DNA of 64,000 bases from NCBI GenBank assembly GCA_963717765.1, contig CAVQWX010000001.1:318276-382275 (forward strand), written 5' to 3'. Positions 45,960 through 54,436 of the stretch are shown here, piece after piece. The notes under the pieces were generated by a model. The model was not told the DNA's origin. It did no database searches and saw only the letters and a program-made list of their open reading frames with translations. Position 1 is the first letter of the stretch, and the number at the start of each line of letters is the position of its first letter. The translations under genes were made by a program, and so were the position numbers. The stretch comes from JACDER01 sp963717765. GTDB lineage: Bacteria > Actinomycetota > Thermoleophilia > Gaiellales > Gaiellaceae.

Positions 45960-47206
45960 CCGAAGCGCTGCGCGTCACCGACCCGAAGGAGCATGGCGCG
46001 GATTCGTCCGGGCCTCTGGCCGGCGTCCGCGTCCTCGAGCTCGGGATGCTGCTTGCCGGACCATTTGCGGGCCGGCTGCTCGGCGACCTTGGCGCGGAGG
46101 TGATCAAGGTCGAGCCGCCGCGGAAGCCCGACCCGCTTCGCGAATGGGGAAGGGCGCGCTACCAGGGGCGCTCGCTCTGGTGGCCGGTGCAGTCCCGCAA
46201 CAAGAAGTGCGTGACGCTCGATCTGCGCGGCGAGCGGGGGCAGAAGCTCCTCCTCCGCCTCGTGCGGGAGTCCGACGTCCTGCTCGAGAACTTCCGCCCC
46301 GGGACGCTGGAGCGGTGGAACATCGGGCCCGAGCAGCTCTGGGAAGTCAACCCGCGCCTCGTGGTCTGCCGCGTCTCCGGGTACGGGCAAACCGGCCCCT
46401 ACTCGTCGCGAGCGGGGTTCGCCTCGGTTGCGGAGGCGATGGGCGGCCTGCGGCACGTGAACGGCTTCCCGGGCGAGGCGCCACCGCGCCTGCACCTTTC
46501 GCTCGGCGACTCGCTCGCGGGGATGTTCGCGACCATCGGCATCCTCGCTGCCCTCCACCGCCGCGACGGCCTTGGGCTGGGCCGTGGCCAGGTCGTGGAC
46601 GTCTCCCTGCTCGAGGCCTGCTTCGCGCTTCTGGAGAGCACCGTGCCGGAGTACGATCGGCTCGGCGTCATCCGCGGCCCGGGCGGCACGCGCATCGAGG
46701 GGATCGCGCCCTCGAACACGTTCAAGTCGAAGGACGGCAAGTGGATCGTGATTGCGGCGAATGCCGACACCGTCTTTCGCCGGCTGTGCGTGGTGATGGG
46801 TAAGCCCGAGCTGGCCGATGACCCGCGCTTCGCGACGCACATCGCGCGCGGCGAGAACCAGGAGGAGATCGAGGGGATCGTGGGCATGTGGGCTGCCGAG
46901 CACGACTCCGCTGAGATCGACGCGGTCCTGAACGAGGCCGGCGTCATTTGCGGGCCGATCTACACCGTCGCGGACATGTTCGCGGACGACCACTTCTGGG
47001 CCCGCGAGATGCTCGTGCGGCACGTCGACCCGGACTTCGGCGAGTACGTCGGGCCGGGGATCGTCCCCAAGTTCTCGGAGACGCCGGCGGAGGTGCGCTG
47101 GTCGGCCGCGTGGGATGAGGGCAGCCACAACGCAGATGTCTACGGCGACCTGCTCGGACTGGACGCGGACTCGCTCCAAGAGCTTCACTCCGACGGGGTC
47201 ATCTAG
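45956..47206 (+). CDS. CaiB/BaiF family III CoA-transferase
   Basis: GTG overlaps the GntR stop; 416 aa. Family features: GVRVLELGMLLAGPFAGRLL at the N-terminus, DLGAEVIKVEPP, and the catalytic Asp in LSLGDSLAGMFATIG (the Asp169 equivalent of formyl-CoA transferase). Such enzymes move CoA between carboxylic acids. The substrate is not evident; dicarboxylates such as malate, citramalate or succinate would fit the pathway end-products. Nothing is missing from the core motifs. Confidence 0.8.
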   Translation: MTEALRVTDPKEHGADSSGPLAGVRVLELGMLLAGPFAGRLLGDLGAEVIKVEPPRKPDPLREWGRARYQGRSLWWPVQSRNKKCVTLDLRGERGQKLLLRLVRESDVLLENFRPGTLERWNIGPEQLWEVNPRLVVCRVSGYGQTGPYSSRAGFASVAEAMGGLRHVNGFPGEAPPRLHLSLGDSLAGMFATIGILAALHRRDGLGLGRGQVVDVSLLEACFALLESTVPEYDRLGVIRGPGGTRIEGIAPSNTFKSKDGKWIVIAANADTVFRRLCVVMGKPELADDPRFATHIARGENQEEIEGIVGMWAAEHDSAEIDAVLNEAGVICGPIYTVADMFADDHFWAREMLVRHVDPDFGEYVGPGIVPKFSETPAEVRWSAAWDEGSHNADVYGDLLGLDADSLQELHSDGVI

Positions 47207-47355
47207 AGGCTTGATGTGGGTTCGCAGGTCATGAGCAGGGACCCGGTACAGAGACGAAGAAAGGGCCTCCAGCCCTGTTTCCCTCGTGATCGGAGCACGA
47301 GTGCAGGTTGCACAATAGTCTCGCGCTGCTTCGCACAAACCCGAGAGGAGAAGGC

Positions 47356-47658
47356 ATGATCGGAGTCATCGTCACCCTCGGTCCAGGCGAGGACCTCAAC
47401 CGCCAACGCGCCTCGGCGGCCGCAGAGCAGGCAGCGCCTATGTTCGAAGGCATGGACGGCCTGCGAAGCAAGGTGTTCATGTGGAACGACGAGACCGGTA
47501 CGGTCATCAACACCTACGTGTGGGATTCGGAGTCGGCCGCCCGCGCATTCTTCACCCCGGAGCTGAAAGCGCAGATCATCGAGCTCTGGGGCGTCGAGCC
47601 GCAGGTGCAGTTTGCCGAGGTGTCGGCGCTCGTCGACAACCGGGTCGCCGTCGCCTAG
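47356..47658 (+). CDS. Small dimeric alpha-beta barrel protein (YdhR/ABM-type)
   Basis: This encodes 100 aa after GAGAGGAGAAGG. It has the ferredoxin-like barrel pattern (FEGMDGLRSKVFMWNDETGT and YVWDSESAARAFF), seen in ABM-type monooxygenase-like and stress proteins that work as dimers. Catalytic residues cannot be named. The 149 bp upstream contains no gene. It is convergent with the amidohydrolase gene at 47704-48294. Confidence 0.65.
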   Translation: MIGVIVTLGPGEDLNRQRASAAAEQAAPMFEGMDGLRSKVFMWNDETGTVINTYVWDSESAARAFFTPELKAQIIELWGVEPQVQFAEVSALVDNRVAVA

Positions 47659-47703
47659 GCGCAGATCCGCTGCCACGACGCCACCTAGATCGTCCCGCCA
47701 GGG

Positions 47704-48294
47704 TCAGACTGAGGCAAGCAGGTCGTCCAGCGCGACGACCTCGCCGTACTTGGCCTGGATGTCGTACAGCGCCGCGTCGTGGGGCCCCCGCTCGCGGTCG
47801 CCGACGCACTCGCGCGGGACGACAGTTGCGTACCCGTTCTGCACGAGGTCCACCGCGGTCGCGCGGATGCAGCCGCTCGTGGTGGTGCCGCAGAGGATGA
47901 CCGAGTCGACCCCGCGGGCGGCAAGGAGCGCGGTCAGGTTCGTGCCGAAGAACGCGGACGCGCCCTTTTTGACGATCACCGCCTCGTCCTCTCTCCGTCC
48001 GAGCCGCTCGTCCAGGTCGACCCACCGGCTGCCGAGCTTCAGCTCCGCGAGGCCCGGCAGTTTCCGCGGCCAGATCCCGGCGTCGGAGAGCGACTCATCG
48101 AAGCCGACGGTGGTGAAGAGGATGGGGAGGCCGCGCTCGCGCGCGCGGTCGAGCAACCGCCGCGTCGCCTCGACCTCGGCGGTCAGCTCCGATCCGAGCG
48201 CGCACGCGGGATCGGTGAAGCCGCAGGAGAAGTCGACGACGAGGACGGCGGGATGCCCTCCGAGCGCGACCGCGCCCGATTCAGCGGCCGGCAT
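47704..48294 (-). CDS. NicF-like isochorismatase-fold amidohydrolase (copy 1)
   Basis: This encodes 196 aa. Catalytic triad of the cysteine-hydrolase family: Asp21 (VVDFSCGF), Lys at 109/110 (VIVKKGASAFFGT) and Cys142 (TTTSGCIRATA). The family includes maleamate amidase, N-carbamoylsarcosine amidase and isochorismatase. Beside a NicD-like gene, maleamate to maleate plus ammonia is the most economical reading. It overlaps the hydrolase gene by 14 bp, so the three minus-strand genes form one unit transcribed from about 49743. Confidence 0.75.
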   Translation of the reverse strand: MPAAESGAVALGGHPAVLVVDFSCGFTDPACALGSELTAEVEATRRLLDRARERGLPILFTTVGFDESLSDAGIWPRKLPGLAELKLGSRWVDLDERLGRREDEAVIVKKGASAFFGTNLTALLAARGVDSVILCGTTTSGCIRATAVDLVQNGYATVVPRECVGDRERGPHDAALYDIQAKYGEVVALDDLLASV

Positions 48295-49078
48295 GCTCGG
48301 CCAGGAATCTGCGCGTCGCCGCGAGAAAGTCGTCCATGTTGTCCCACGGGATCATGTGGCCCGCACGCGGGATCTCGACTAGTTCGAAGGCCGGGTTCGC
48401 CTCGTGCACCTCGTGGGCACCCTCTGCCGACACGGCCGGGCTCTCCCCGCCGTACATGAACATCGCGGGGACGGTCACCTTGCTGAGGTAGTCGAAGATG
48501 TCCTCGGTGTGGAAGTTGAGCCACGTCTCCCGCACCGCGGTCTCGTCGCACGTCGGCAGCCACTCGGCGCGGAGCCGCAGCTGCTCGTCGTCCCAGGTCG
48601 GGAAGTACGGGCGAATATCGTCCACCGTCGCGCCGGAGCGCGCCTTCTCGAGCTGCTCCATGAACTGCTCGAGCGAGGTGGGGTACTGGGGCCGGCCCGG
48701 GCCGGTCAGCGGCGGGTCGATGACGATCAGCGCTCCGCTTTCGTCCTCGTGCAGAACACCGAAGGCGGCGGCGATGCGCGCGCCCATCGAGTGGCCGACC
48801 ACCGTGAGCCGCCCCAGGTCGAGCTCGGCGATCAGTGCGGCAACGTCGGCGGCGTAGTCCGGCAGGGTGAAGCCGGTCCGCGGCCTGTCGGAGAGACCGC
48901 GGCCGCGAACGTCGAGGACGAGGAGCCGGTACTCGTCCGCCAGCTGCTCGGCGACGAAACCCCAGGTAATCGCGGGGCTCGTGATTCCGGGAACGACGAC
49001 GACCGGCGGTCCTTCCCCGTACTCGAGGTAGTGCAAGCGGACGTCGCCGCTCTGGAAGTAACCGTCCTTCCCGACCAT
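48281..49078 (-). CDS. nicD: NicD-like N-formylmaleamate deformylase (alpha/beta hydrolase)
   Basis: ATG at 49078 overlaps the stop of the upstream amidase gene; 265 aa. The nucleophile is Ser97 in GHSMGARIAAAFG. A distinctive VIDPPLTGPGRPQYP follows at about 119-133, which I associate with NicD. The catalytic His is at about 241 in RAGHMIPWDN. NicD removes formate from N-formylmaleamate, the product of NicX. Being flanked on both sides by isochorismatase-fold amidases, it is very likely the deformylase of this pathway. Confidence 0.75.
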   Translation of the reverse strand: MVGKDGYFQSGDVRLHYLEYGEGPPVVVVPGITSPAITWGFVAEQLADEYRLLVLDVRGRGLSDRPRTGFTLPDYAADVAALIAELDLGRLTVVGHSMGARIAAAFGVLHEDESGALIVIDPPLTGPGRPQYPTSLEQFMEQLEKARSGATVDDIRPYFPTWDDEQLRLRAEWLPTCDETAVRETWLNFHTEDIFDYLSKVTVPAMFMYGGESPAVSAEGAHEVHEANPAFELVEIPRAGHMIPWDNMDDFLAATRRFLAEHAGR

Positions 49079-49743
49079 CAGCCGGCAACCTCCACCGCCG
49101 CGCCGAGCTGCTCGAGCACGCGCTCCAGCGGTTCCACGTCCGCGTACTTGGCGTCGATGTCGAACAGGTTCCACTCGTGCGGCCCCTGGGCGCGGTCGCC
49201 GACGCACTCACGCGGGACGATTGCGCGGTACCCGTAGGAGACTGCATCGATCACGGTCGCGCGCACGCAGCCGCTGGTGACGCAGCCGGTCACGATCAGC
49301 GTGTCGACGCCCGAGGCGGCGAGGAAGCTTGCAAGGTGCGTGCCGAAGAACGCGGAGGCGGCCCGCTTGTGGACGACGAGCTCCTCGGGGCGCGGCTCGA
49401 GCCGGGCGTCCACGTCGCACCATTTCGTTCCCTCGACGAGCTCGCGCAGCCCCGGCATCTTCCTCAGCCAGGGCTCCCCTTCCAGTGTTCCCTCCTGGAA
49501 CGCGATCACCGTGAACGCGACCGGCAGGCCGCCGGCGCGCGCAGCGGCGAGGACCCGCCGGGTCGCGGCGACCACGTGATCGAGGTTGCCGCCGACGGGG
49601 CAGGACGCGTCGGTGAAGCCGTTCTGGAGGTCGACGACGACGATTCCGGCGCGGTCTCCGAACCCCATTCGATTGCCGATCCCGCTACGGGTGTAGATCT
49701 CGGCGGTGTCCTGGAACTTCTGCGGGCTGGGGACGTCCGACAT
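49078..49743 (-). CDS. NicF-like isochorismatase-fold amidohydrolase (copy 2)
   Basis: Start taken at ATG 49743 (MSDVPS); ATG 49755 would add four residues and is equally possible. About 221 aa. Triad: Asp in VVVDLQNGFTD, Lys in VVHKRAASAFFGT, Cys in CVTSGCVRATV. The N-terminal extension (FQDTAEIYTRSGIGNRMGFG) is like that of N-carbamoylsarcosine amidase-type members. It may hydrolyse maleamate or a ring-derived amide. The start overlaps that of the divergent GntR 3. Confidence 0.75.
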   Translation of the reverse strand: MSDVPSPQKFQDTAEIYTRSGIGNRMGFGDRAGIVVVDLQNGFTDASCPVGGNLDHVVAATRRVLAAARAGGLPVAFTVIAFQEGTLEGEPWLRKMPGLRELVEGTKWCDVDARLEPRPEELVVHKRAASAFFGTHLASFLAASGVDTLIVTGCVTSGCVRATVIDAVSYGYRAIVPRECVGDRAQGPHEWNLFDIDAKYADVEPLERVLEQLGAAVEVAG

Positions 49744-50461
49744 GGCGTATATCATATTGCGCCTCGGAGAGGAGCGTCACCTGGCCACGCAACCCGAGCC
49801 GAACGCAGTTCCCTCATCGCCGATCGAGCTGCCGTCCATTCCCGACGTCATCTACCGCGAGCTCCGGCGGGACATCGCGCACGGCGTGTACCAACCCGGC
49901 CCGATCCGCGTGCGCGTACTCGCCGAGCGCTTCGGCGTGAGCGCGACGCCGGTGCGCGAAGCGCTCCGCCGGCTGGAAGCGGAGGGCCTGGTCAGCCTCC
50001 GAAACCGCCAGATCGTGATCAACCGGCTCTCCCGGGAAGAGATGCGCGAGATTTACACGATCCGCGGCGAGCTGGAGGCGTTCGCGACCCAGCAGGCGGT
50101 GCCGAACCTGCGCAATCACGAGGCGGCGCTCGCGCGGCTCGAGCAGATCATCCTCGAGATGGACGCGGCCGAACGGGATCCCGAGAGCTGGCGAGAGGCC
50201 AATGAGGACTTCCACTGGACGCTCTACCGCGCCGCTGGCATGCCGCGCCTGGAGGAGATCATCAACCGGCTCTGGGTCGCGGTCGAGCCGTACCTCCGGC
50301 TATACGTGATCACGGTGGGCAGCTTCCGCACGGCTCAGGACCAGCATCGCAAGATCCTCCGGCACGTGCGCGCCGGTGAGGCGCAGGAGGCCGCGCGTTG
50401 CATGCGCGAGCACCTCGGAGAGACGAAGACGCTGCTCTCCGGCCACCTCGTCGACGGGTGA
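49742..50461 (+). CDS. GntR-family (FCD) transcriptional regulator 3
   Basis: About 239 aa from ATG 49742. Later starts exist (TTG 49757), and a GGAGAGGAG at 49766 could serve a start slightly further on. HTH: RVRVLAERFGVSATPVREAL then RRLEAEGLVSLRNRQIV. The FCD domain has NEDFHWTLYRAAG and DQHRKILRHVRAG. It is divergent from the amidase-deformylase operon with starts almost touching, so its operator must overlap both starts. It couples into the dehydrogenase gene by a GTG overlap. Confidence 0.8.
   Translation: MAYIILRLGEERHLATQPEPNAVPSSPIELPSIPDVIYRELRRDIAHGVYQPGPIRVRVLAERFGVSATPVREALRRLEAEGLVSLRNRQIVINRLSREEMREIYTIRGELEAFATQQAVPNLRNHEAALARLEQIILEMDAAERDPESWREANEDFHWTLYRAAGMPRLEEIINRLWVAVEPYLRLYVITVGSFRTAQDQHRKILRHVRAGEAQEAARCMREHLGETKTLLSGHLVDG
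49747..49760 (+). promoter_or_regulatory. Candidate GntR operator (GTATATCATATTGC)
   Basis: AT-rich dyad-like GTATAT-CA-TATTGC located within a few bases of both divergent starts. Related to the other GTATAC/ATTGYATAC sites in the island. Translation of one or both genes may start inside or after it. Confidence 0.35.
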
Positions 50462-51507
50462 GCCCGCGGATCGCGATAATCGCGGGCGACGGCGTCGGCC
50501 CGGAGGTGCTCGCCGAGGCGCGGAGGGGCCTGGACGCGCTAGAGCTGGGGCTCGAGTTCGAGGACCTGGAATGGGGCTCGGCCTACTGGCGCGAGCACGG
50601 GCGGATGATGCCGGCGGACGCGCTGGACCAGATCCTCGCCTTCGATGCGGTGCTGCTGGGCGCGGTCGGCGACCCGGGCGTGCCGGACGACGTGACCCTC
50701 TGGGGTCTCCTGCTCGAATTGCGCCAGGGACTCGACCTGTGGGCGAACGTACGGCCGGCACGCCTGCTCGCGGGCATCCCCTGTCCGCTCGCCGGGCGCG
50801 ATTCCGAGGACGTCGACATGCTTTTCGTCCGCGAGAACACGGAGGGCGAGTACTCCGGAATCGGCGGGCGGGCGCACCGCGGGCGGCCGGGGGAGCTCGC
50901 GACCGACACCGCCGTCTTCACGCGTGCGGGAATCGAGCGCGTTGCTCGTCATGCGTTCGAGCAAGCGCGTAAGCGGCGCGGCTCGTTGATCAGCGCGACC
51001 AAGTCGAACGCCTCTCGGTACGGGTACACGCTGTGGGACGAGGTCGTCGGAGACGTGGCAGCCGGCTTTCCGGACATCTGCCTGGAGAAGGTGCTCGTCG
51101 ACGCGCTCTGCACGCGTGTCGTGCGCGACCCGGGCAGCATCGACGTCGTGGTCGCGTCGAACCTCTTTGGCGACATCCTCACCGACCTCGCCGCGGCGCT
51201 GCAGGGCGGTCTCGGCATGGCGGCGAGCGCGAACGTCGCGCCGGGCTCGGACGCGCCCGGGCTCTTCGAGCCGGTGCACGGCTCGGCGCCCGATATAGCA
51301 GGCCGCGGAATCGCGAACCCGATGGCGGCGATCTGGAGCGCAGTGCTCATGCTGGAGCACCTGGGCGAGGCGGACGCGGCGGCGCGGCTGATGCGTGCGC
51401 TCGAGGCTGTCGCCCGCGACGGGCCGAAGACCCGCGACGTCGGAGGCGGCGGCTCGACGAGCGAAGTGGGCGACGCGATCGTCGCCCGGCTGAACGTCGG
51501 GCGCTAG
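50458..51507 (+). CDS. Tartrate/D-malate dehydrogenase (decarboxylating), IPMDH family
   Basis: GTG at 50458; 349 aa. IPMDH-fold signatures: AGDGVGPEVLAEA, the substrate-Arg region LWANVRPARLLAG, FVRENTEGEYSGIGG, ISATKSNAS and ASNLFGDILTDL. EPVHGSAPDIAGRGIANP closes the NAD-binding loop. The NVRPARL and PCPLAGR pattern looks like tartrate/D-malate dehydrogenases (DmlA) more than LeuB. The reaction is D-malate plus NAD to pyruvate, CO2 and NADH. It could also act on 3-isopropylmalate-type products of the LeuA-like enzyme. Confidence 0.7.
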   Translation: MSPRIAIIAGDGVGPEVLAEARRGLDALELGLEFEDLEWGSAYWREHGRMMPADALDQILAFDAVLLGAVGDPGVPDDVTLWGLLLELRQGLDLWANVRPARLLAGIPCPLAGRDSEDVDMLFVRENTEGEYSGIGGRAHRGRPGELATDTAVFTRAGIERVARHAFEQARKRRGSLISATKSNASRYGYTLWDEVVGDVAAGFPDICLEKVLVDALCTRVVRDPGSIDVVVASNLFGDILTDLAAALQGGLGMAASANVAPGSDAPGLFEPVHGSAPDIAGRGIANPMAAIWSAVLMLEHLGEADAAARLMRALEAVARDGPKTRDVGGGGSTSEVGDAIVARLNVGR

Positions 51508-51518
51508 CGGCGGCGCGG

Positions 51519-52553
51519 TCACAGCTCGTCGCGGACGATGCGCGCGCCCTCGACCATGACGCGCAGCTTCCCACGCGCGACGGTGCGCGGGAGGTACTTC
51601 ATGCCGCAGTCCGGCGCGACAAGAAGGCGTTCCGGCTCCACGTGGCGCAGTGCGGCGCGGATCCGTTCCGCGACCCTCTCCGGGCGTTCGATCTCCGTGT
51701 CGCCTAGGTCGAGAACGCCGAGAACGATCTTCTTCGACGGCAGCTGCTCGAGCAGCGCCGGGTCGAGGCGTGGCTGTGCCGCCTCGATCGAGATCTCATC
51801 CACAGGACACGCGTCCAGCTCGGTCAGGAAGGGGTAGCCGGGAAGCCGAGTGTGGACGATCGCCGCGTACCCGAAGCAGGTGTGCAGCGCGGTCTCCGCC
51901 TCGATCCCCTCGACCGCGCGCGCGATCGCCGGGAGCGCGTATTCGGCGGCGGCCTCCGGCCGCGCCTGCAGGTACGGCTCGTCGATCTGCACGACGTCTG
52001 CGCCCGCGTCGGCGAGGTCGCGAAGCTCATCGTTCACGGCGGCGGCGTAGCCCATGGCCATCTCGCCCACACTTGGGTAGTAGTCGTTCTGGGCCTGCTG
52101 GCTCATCGTGAACGGCCCCGGCACCGTCACGCGGATCGGCCGGTCGGTCAGCGAGCGCAACAGTTTCACGTCCTCCAACTCGACCGGCCGCGTGCGCCGG
52201 ATCGGGCCGACGACGCGCGGCACCGGATTCGGGTGCCCAGTCCGGTCGAGCGCGGTGCCCGGGTTGTCCACATCCACCCCGTCCAGCGCGGTCGCGAACC
52301 TGTTCGAGTAGCTCTCCCGCCGGATCTCGCCGTCGGTGACGATGTCCACTCCGGCCTTCTCAATCTCGGCGACCGCCAGGCGGGTCGCGTCCTCCTGGGC
52401 CTCGTCCAGGAAGGACGCGTCCACTCGCCACAGCTCGTCGGCTCGTACGCGCGGAGGCAGCCGCCCCGCCAGAGCCTCGCGGTCGATCAGCCAGTCGGGC
52501 TGCGGATAGCTGCCGACGACCGTCGTTAGGAGAGGAGCGGCTTCGAGGGGCAA
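51519..52553 (-). CDS. MetE C-terminal-domain-like protein (cobalamin-independent methionine synthase family)
   Basis: Start taken at TTG 52553 (344 aa) so that the AT-rich site at 52565-52583 remains upstream; ATG 52607 would overlap the divergent gene. The sequence begins LLTTVVGSYPQPDW and has DIVTDGEIRRESYSNRF, VQIDEPYLQA, HTCFGY and APDCGMKYL, the last two supplying the zinc His/Cys/Cys. It lacks the N-terminal MetE half. Short forms act as methyltransferases of varied specificity. Its job in a pyridine cluster is unclear; demethylating a methylated substrate is one idea. It is convergent with the dehydrogenase (11 bp gap). Confidence 0.7.
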   Translation of the reverse strand: MPLEAAPLLTTVVGSYPQPDWLIDREALAGRLPPRVRADELWRVDASFLDEAQEDATRLAVAEIEKAGVDIVTDGEIRRESYSNRFATALDGVDVDNPGTALDRTGHPNPVPRVVGPIRRTRPVELEDVKLLRSLTDRPIRVTVPGPFTMSQQAQNDYYPSVGEMAMGYAAAVNDELRDLADAGADVVQIDEPYLQARPEAAAEYALPAIARAVEGIEAETALHTCFGYAAIVHTRLPGYPFLTELDACPVDEISIEAAQPRLDPALLEQLPSKKIVLGVLDLGDTEIERPERVAERIRAALRHVEPERLLVAPDCGMKYLPRTVARGKLRVMVEGARIVRDEL

Positions 52554-52564
52554 GGCGCTAAATG

Positions 52565-52583
52565 GATACGATATACGATATGC
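52565..52583 (+). promoter_or_regulatory. Candidate operator between divergent MetE-like and PEP-protein genes
   Basis: GATACGATATACGATATGC holds repeated GATA(C/T) units in a 40-bp space between divergent starts (52553 and 52594). It resembles the GTATAC-like sites at the other operon heads. A probable regulator target for the 52594-60689 hydroxylase operon. Confidence 0.4.
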
Positions 52584-52593
52584 TTCGGCCGCT

Positions 52594-54435
52594 TTGAGCG
52601 AGGCCACGGAGCGAACTTTCCTGAGCCCCTTCGAGGTCGAGGCCCCTCCGGGCGCCGAGGAGTGGCGCCGCCTGTATCCCGATTACTACCTGTTTTCCGA
52701 CGAGCGCCGCGAGTACGAGGACGAGCAGTTTTGGTTCTTCGACGGGATGCACAACCCCGAGCCCGTGTACCCGTTCGACGCGATCATGCCGGAGAGCTGG
52801 TGGGTCTTCCTCAACCAGTACCTGACCCGCGTGTGGATGGTTCCCCCCACGCTCGGCATCGACCAGCGGATCGTCAACGGGTACCTGTACGTGAGCCCGA
52901 CGACGATCACGGACGCGCAGGAGATCGAAGAGCGGGTGCCGGTGTTCCTCGAGCGCGCCGGCTTCTACTACGACAACTGGGACGAGCTCTACGAGAAGTG
53001 GGTCGCCAAGGCAGAGGACTGCATCCGCCGGCTACGCGAGATCACGTTCGAGCCCCTGCCCGACCTCGAGCCGATGGAGACCGTCCAGAGCGGACGCGGG
53101 CTGACGACCGGGTACGACCTGCTCGCGAGCTACTCGCGCCTCCTCGAGAACATGCACGAGATGGCGAACTACCACTTCGAGATGCACATGCTCGGCTACG
53201 GCGCGATCATGGCCTTTTCGGACTTCTGCAAGCAAGCGTTTCCCGGAATCCCCGACCAGACGATCGCGAAGATGCTCGGGGGCGTCGACCTTCTCCTTTT
53301 CCGTCCAGACGACGAGCTGCGCAAGCTGGCACGGCTGGCGATCGAGCTCGGCGTCGCCGACGCGATCACCGCGGGCGATAAGCGGGACGACACGCTGGCA
53401 GCAATCGGCCGGCACGAGAACGGCCAAGAGTGGCTGGATGCGCTCGAGGCAGCGAAGGAACCGTGGTTCTGGTTCTCGACCGGACCCGGCTACTGCCATC
53501 AGCACCGTGCCTGGGTCGACGACCTCACGGTTCCGTTCAGCGCGATGAAGGGCTACGTCGAGAAGCTCCAGGACGGCATCGACATCGATCGGCCGCTCCA
53601 CGAGCTCGTCGGCGAGCGTGAGCGGATCGCCTCCGAGTATCGGGAGCTACTGCCGACGGACGAGGACCGGGAGGCGTTCCACCAGGTTCTCGAGCTCGCG
53701 CGCAAGGTCTACCCGCTTGTCGAGAACCACAACTTCTACGTTGAGCACTGGCACCATTCGATCTTCTGGAACAAGGTGCGCGAGCTTGGCGGCGTACTCG
53801 AGGCCGGCGGCTTCCTCGAGGACTCCGAGGACATCTTCCTGCTGCACCGCTACGAGGTGTACGAGGCGCTCTTCGACCTACTCACCGGCTGGGCGACGAC
53901 GAACCCCGCGCGGCCCGCCTACTGGCGCAGCGAAGTCGCGGAACGCAACCGGATCATCGAGAAGCTGCGCCAGTGGGCGCCTCCGGCCGCGCTCGGCAAG
54001 CCCCCGGAGGCGGTGACCGAGGCCGCCACGGTGATGCTCTGGGGGATCACGGCGGAGACGATCAAGCAGTGGCTCGACGCACACCACGGAACGAACGGAG
54101 CGGACGGCGCTTCGAACGAGCTGCGCGGTTTTGCCGCCTCGCCGGGCATCGCGGAGGGCCCGGCGCGGGTCATCCTCACGGTGGCCGAGCTCGACCAGGT
54201 GCAGACGGACGAGATCCTGATATGCCCGATCACCGCGCCGAGCTGGGCGCCCGTCTTCTCGCGGATCAAGGGTGCCGTCTCGGATATCGGCGGAATCATG
54301 TCCCACGCCGCAATCGTCTCCCGAGAGTACGGGCTCCCCGCCGTCGTCGGCACCGGCTTCGGCACCAAGAACATCGCCACGGGGCAGCGGGTCCGCGTCG
54401 ACGGGAACACCGGTGTCGTCACCGTTCTCGACTGA
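52594..54435 (+). CDS. PEP-utilising phosphohistidine-domain protein, phenylphosphate synthase A-like (copy 2)
   Basis: TTG start at 52594; no ATG lies before residue ~50. 613 aa, homologous along its length to the protein at 40893 (shared FWFFDGMHNPEPVYPFD, LVENHNFY, PITAPSWAPVFSRIKGA). The phosphohistidine is at about 571 in IMSHAAIVSREYGLPAVVG. An ATP-grasp partner follows directly, reproducing the split of phenylphosphate synthase. I recall a 'PEP-utilising protein' at this position in the 3-hydroxypyridine (3hpd) cluster of Ensifer adhaerens HP1, needed for growth on that compound. Likely role: phosphoryl transfer that activates the hydroxypyridine ring. Confidence 0.75.
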   Translation: MSEATERTFLSPFEVEAPPGAEEWRRLYPDYYLFSDERREYEDEQFWFFDGMHNPEPVYPFDAIMPESWWVFLNQYLTRVWMVPPTLGIDQRIVNGYLYVSPTTITDAQEIEERVPVFLERAGFYYDNWDELYEKWVAKAEDCIRRLREITFEPLPDLEPMETVQSGRGLTTGYDLLASYSRLLENMHEMANYHFEMHMLGYGAIMAFSDFCKQAFPGIPDQTIAKMLGGVDLLLFRPDDELRKLARLAIELGVADAITAGDKRDDTLAAIGRHENGQEWLDALEAAKEPWFWFSTGPGYCHQHRAWVDDLTVPFSAMKGYVEKLQDGIDIDRPLHELVGERERIASEYRELLPTDEDREAFHQVLELARKVYPLVENHNFYVEHWHHSIFWNKVRELGGVLEAGGFLEDSEDIFLLHRYEVYEALFDLLTGWATTNPARPAYWRSEVAERNRIIEKLRQWAPPAALGKPPEAVTEAATVMLWGITAETIKQWLDAHHGTNGADGASNELRGFAASPGIAEGPARVILTVAELDQVQTDEILICPITAPSWAPVFSRIKGAVSDIGGIMSHAAIVSREYGLPAVVGTGFGTKNIATGQRVRVDGNTGVVTVLD

Positions 54436-54436
54436 C

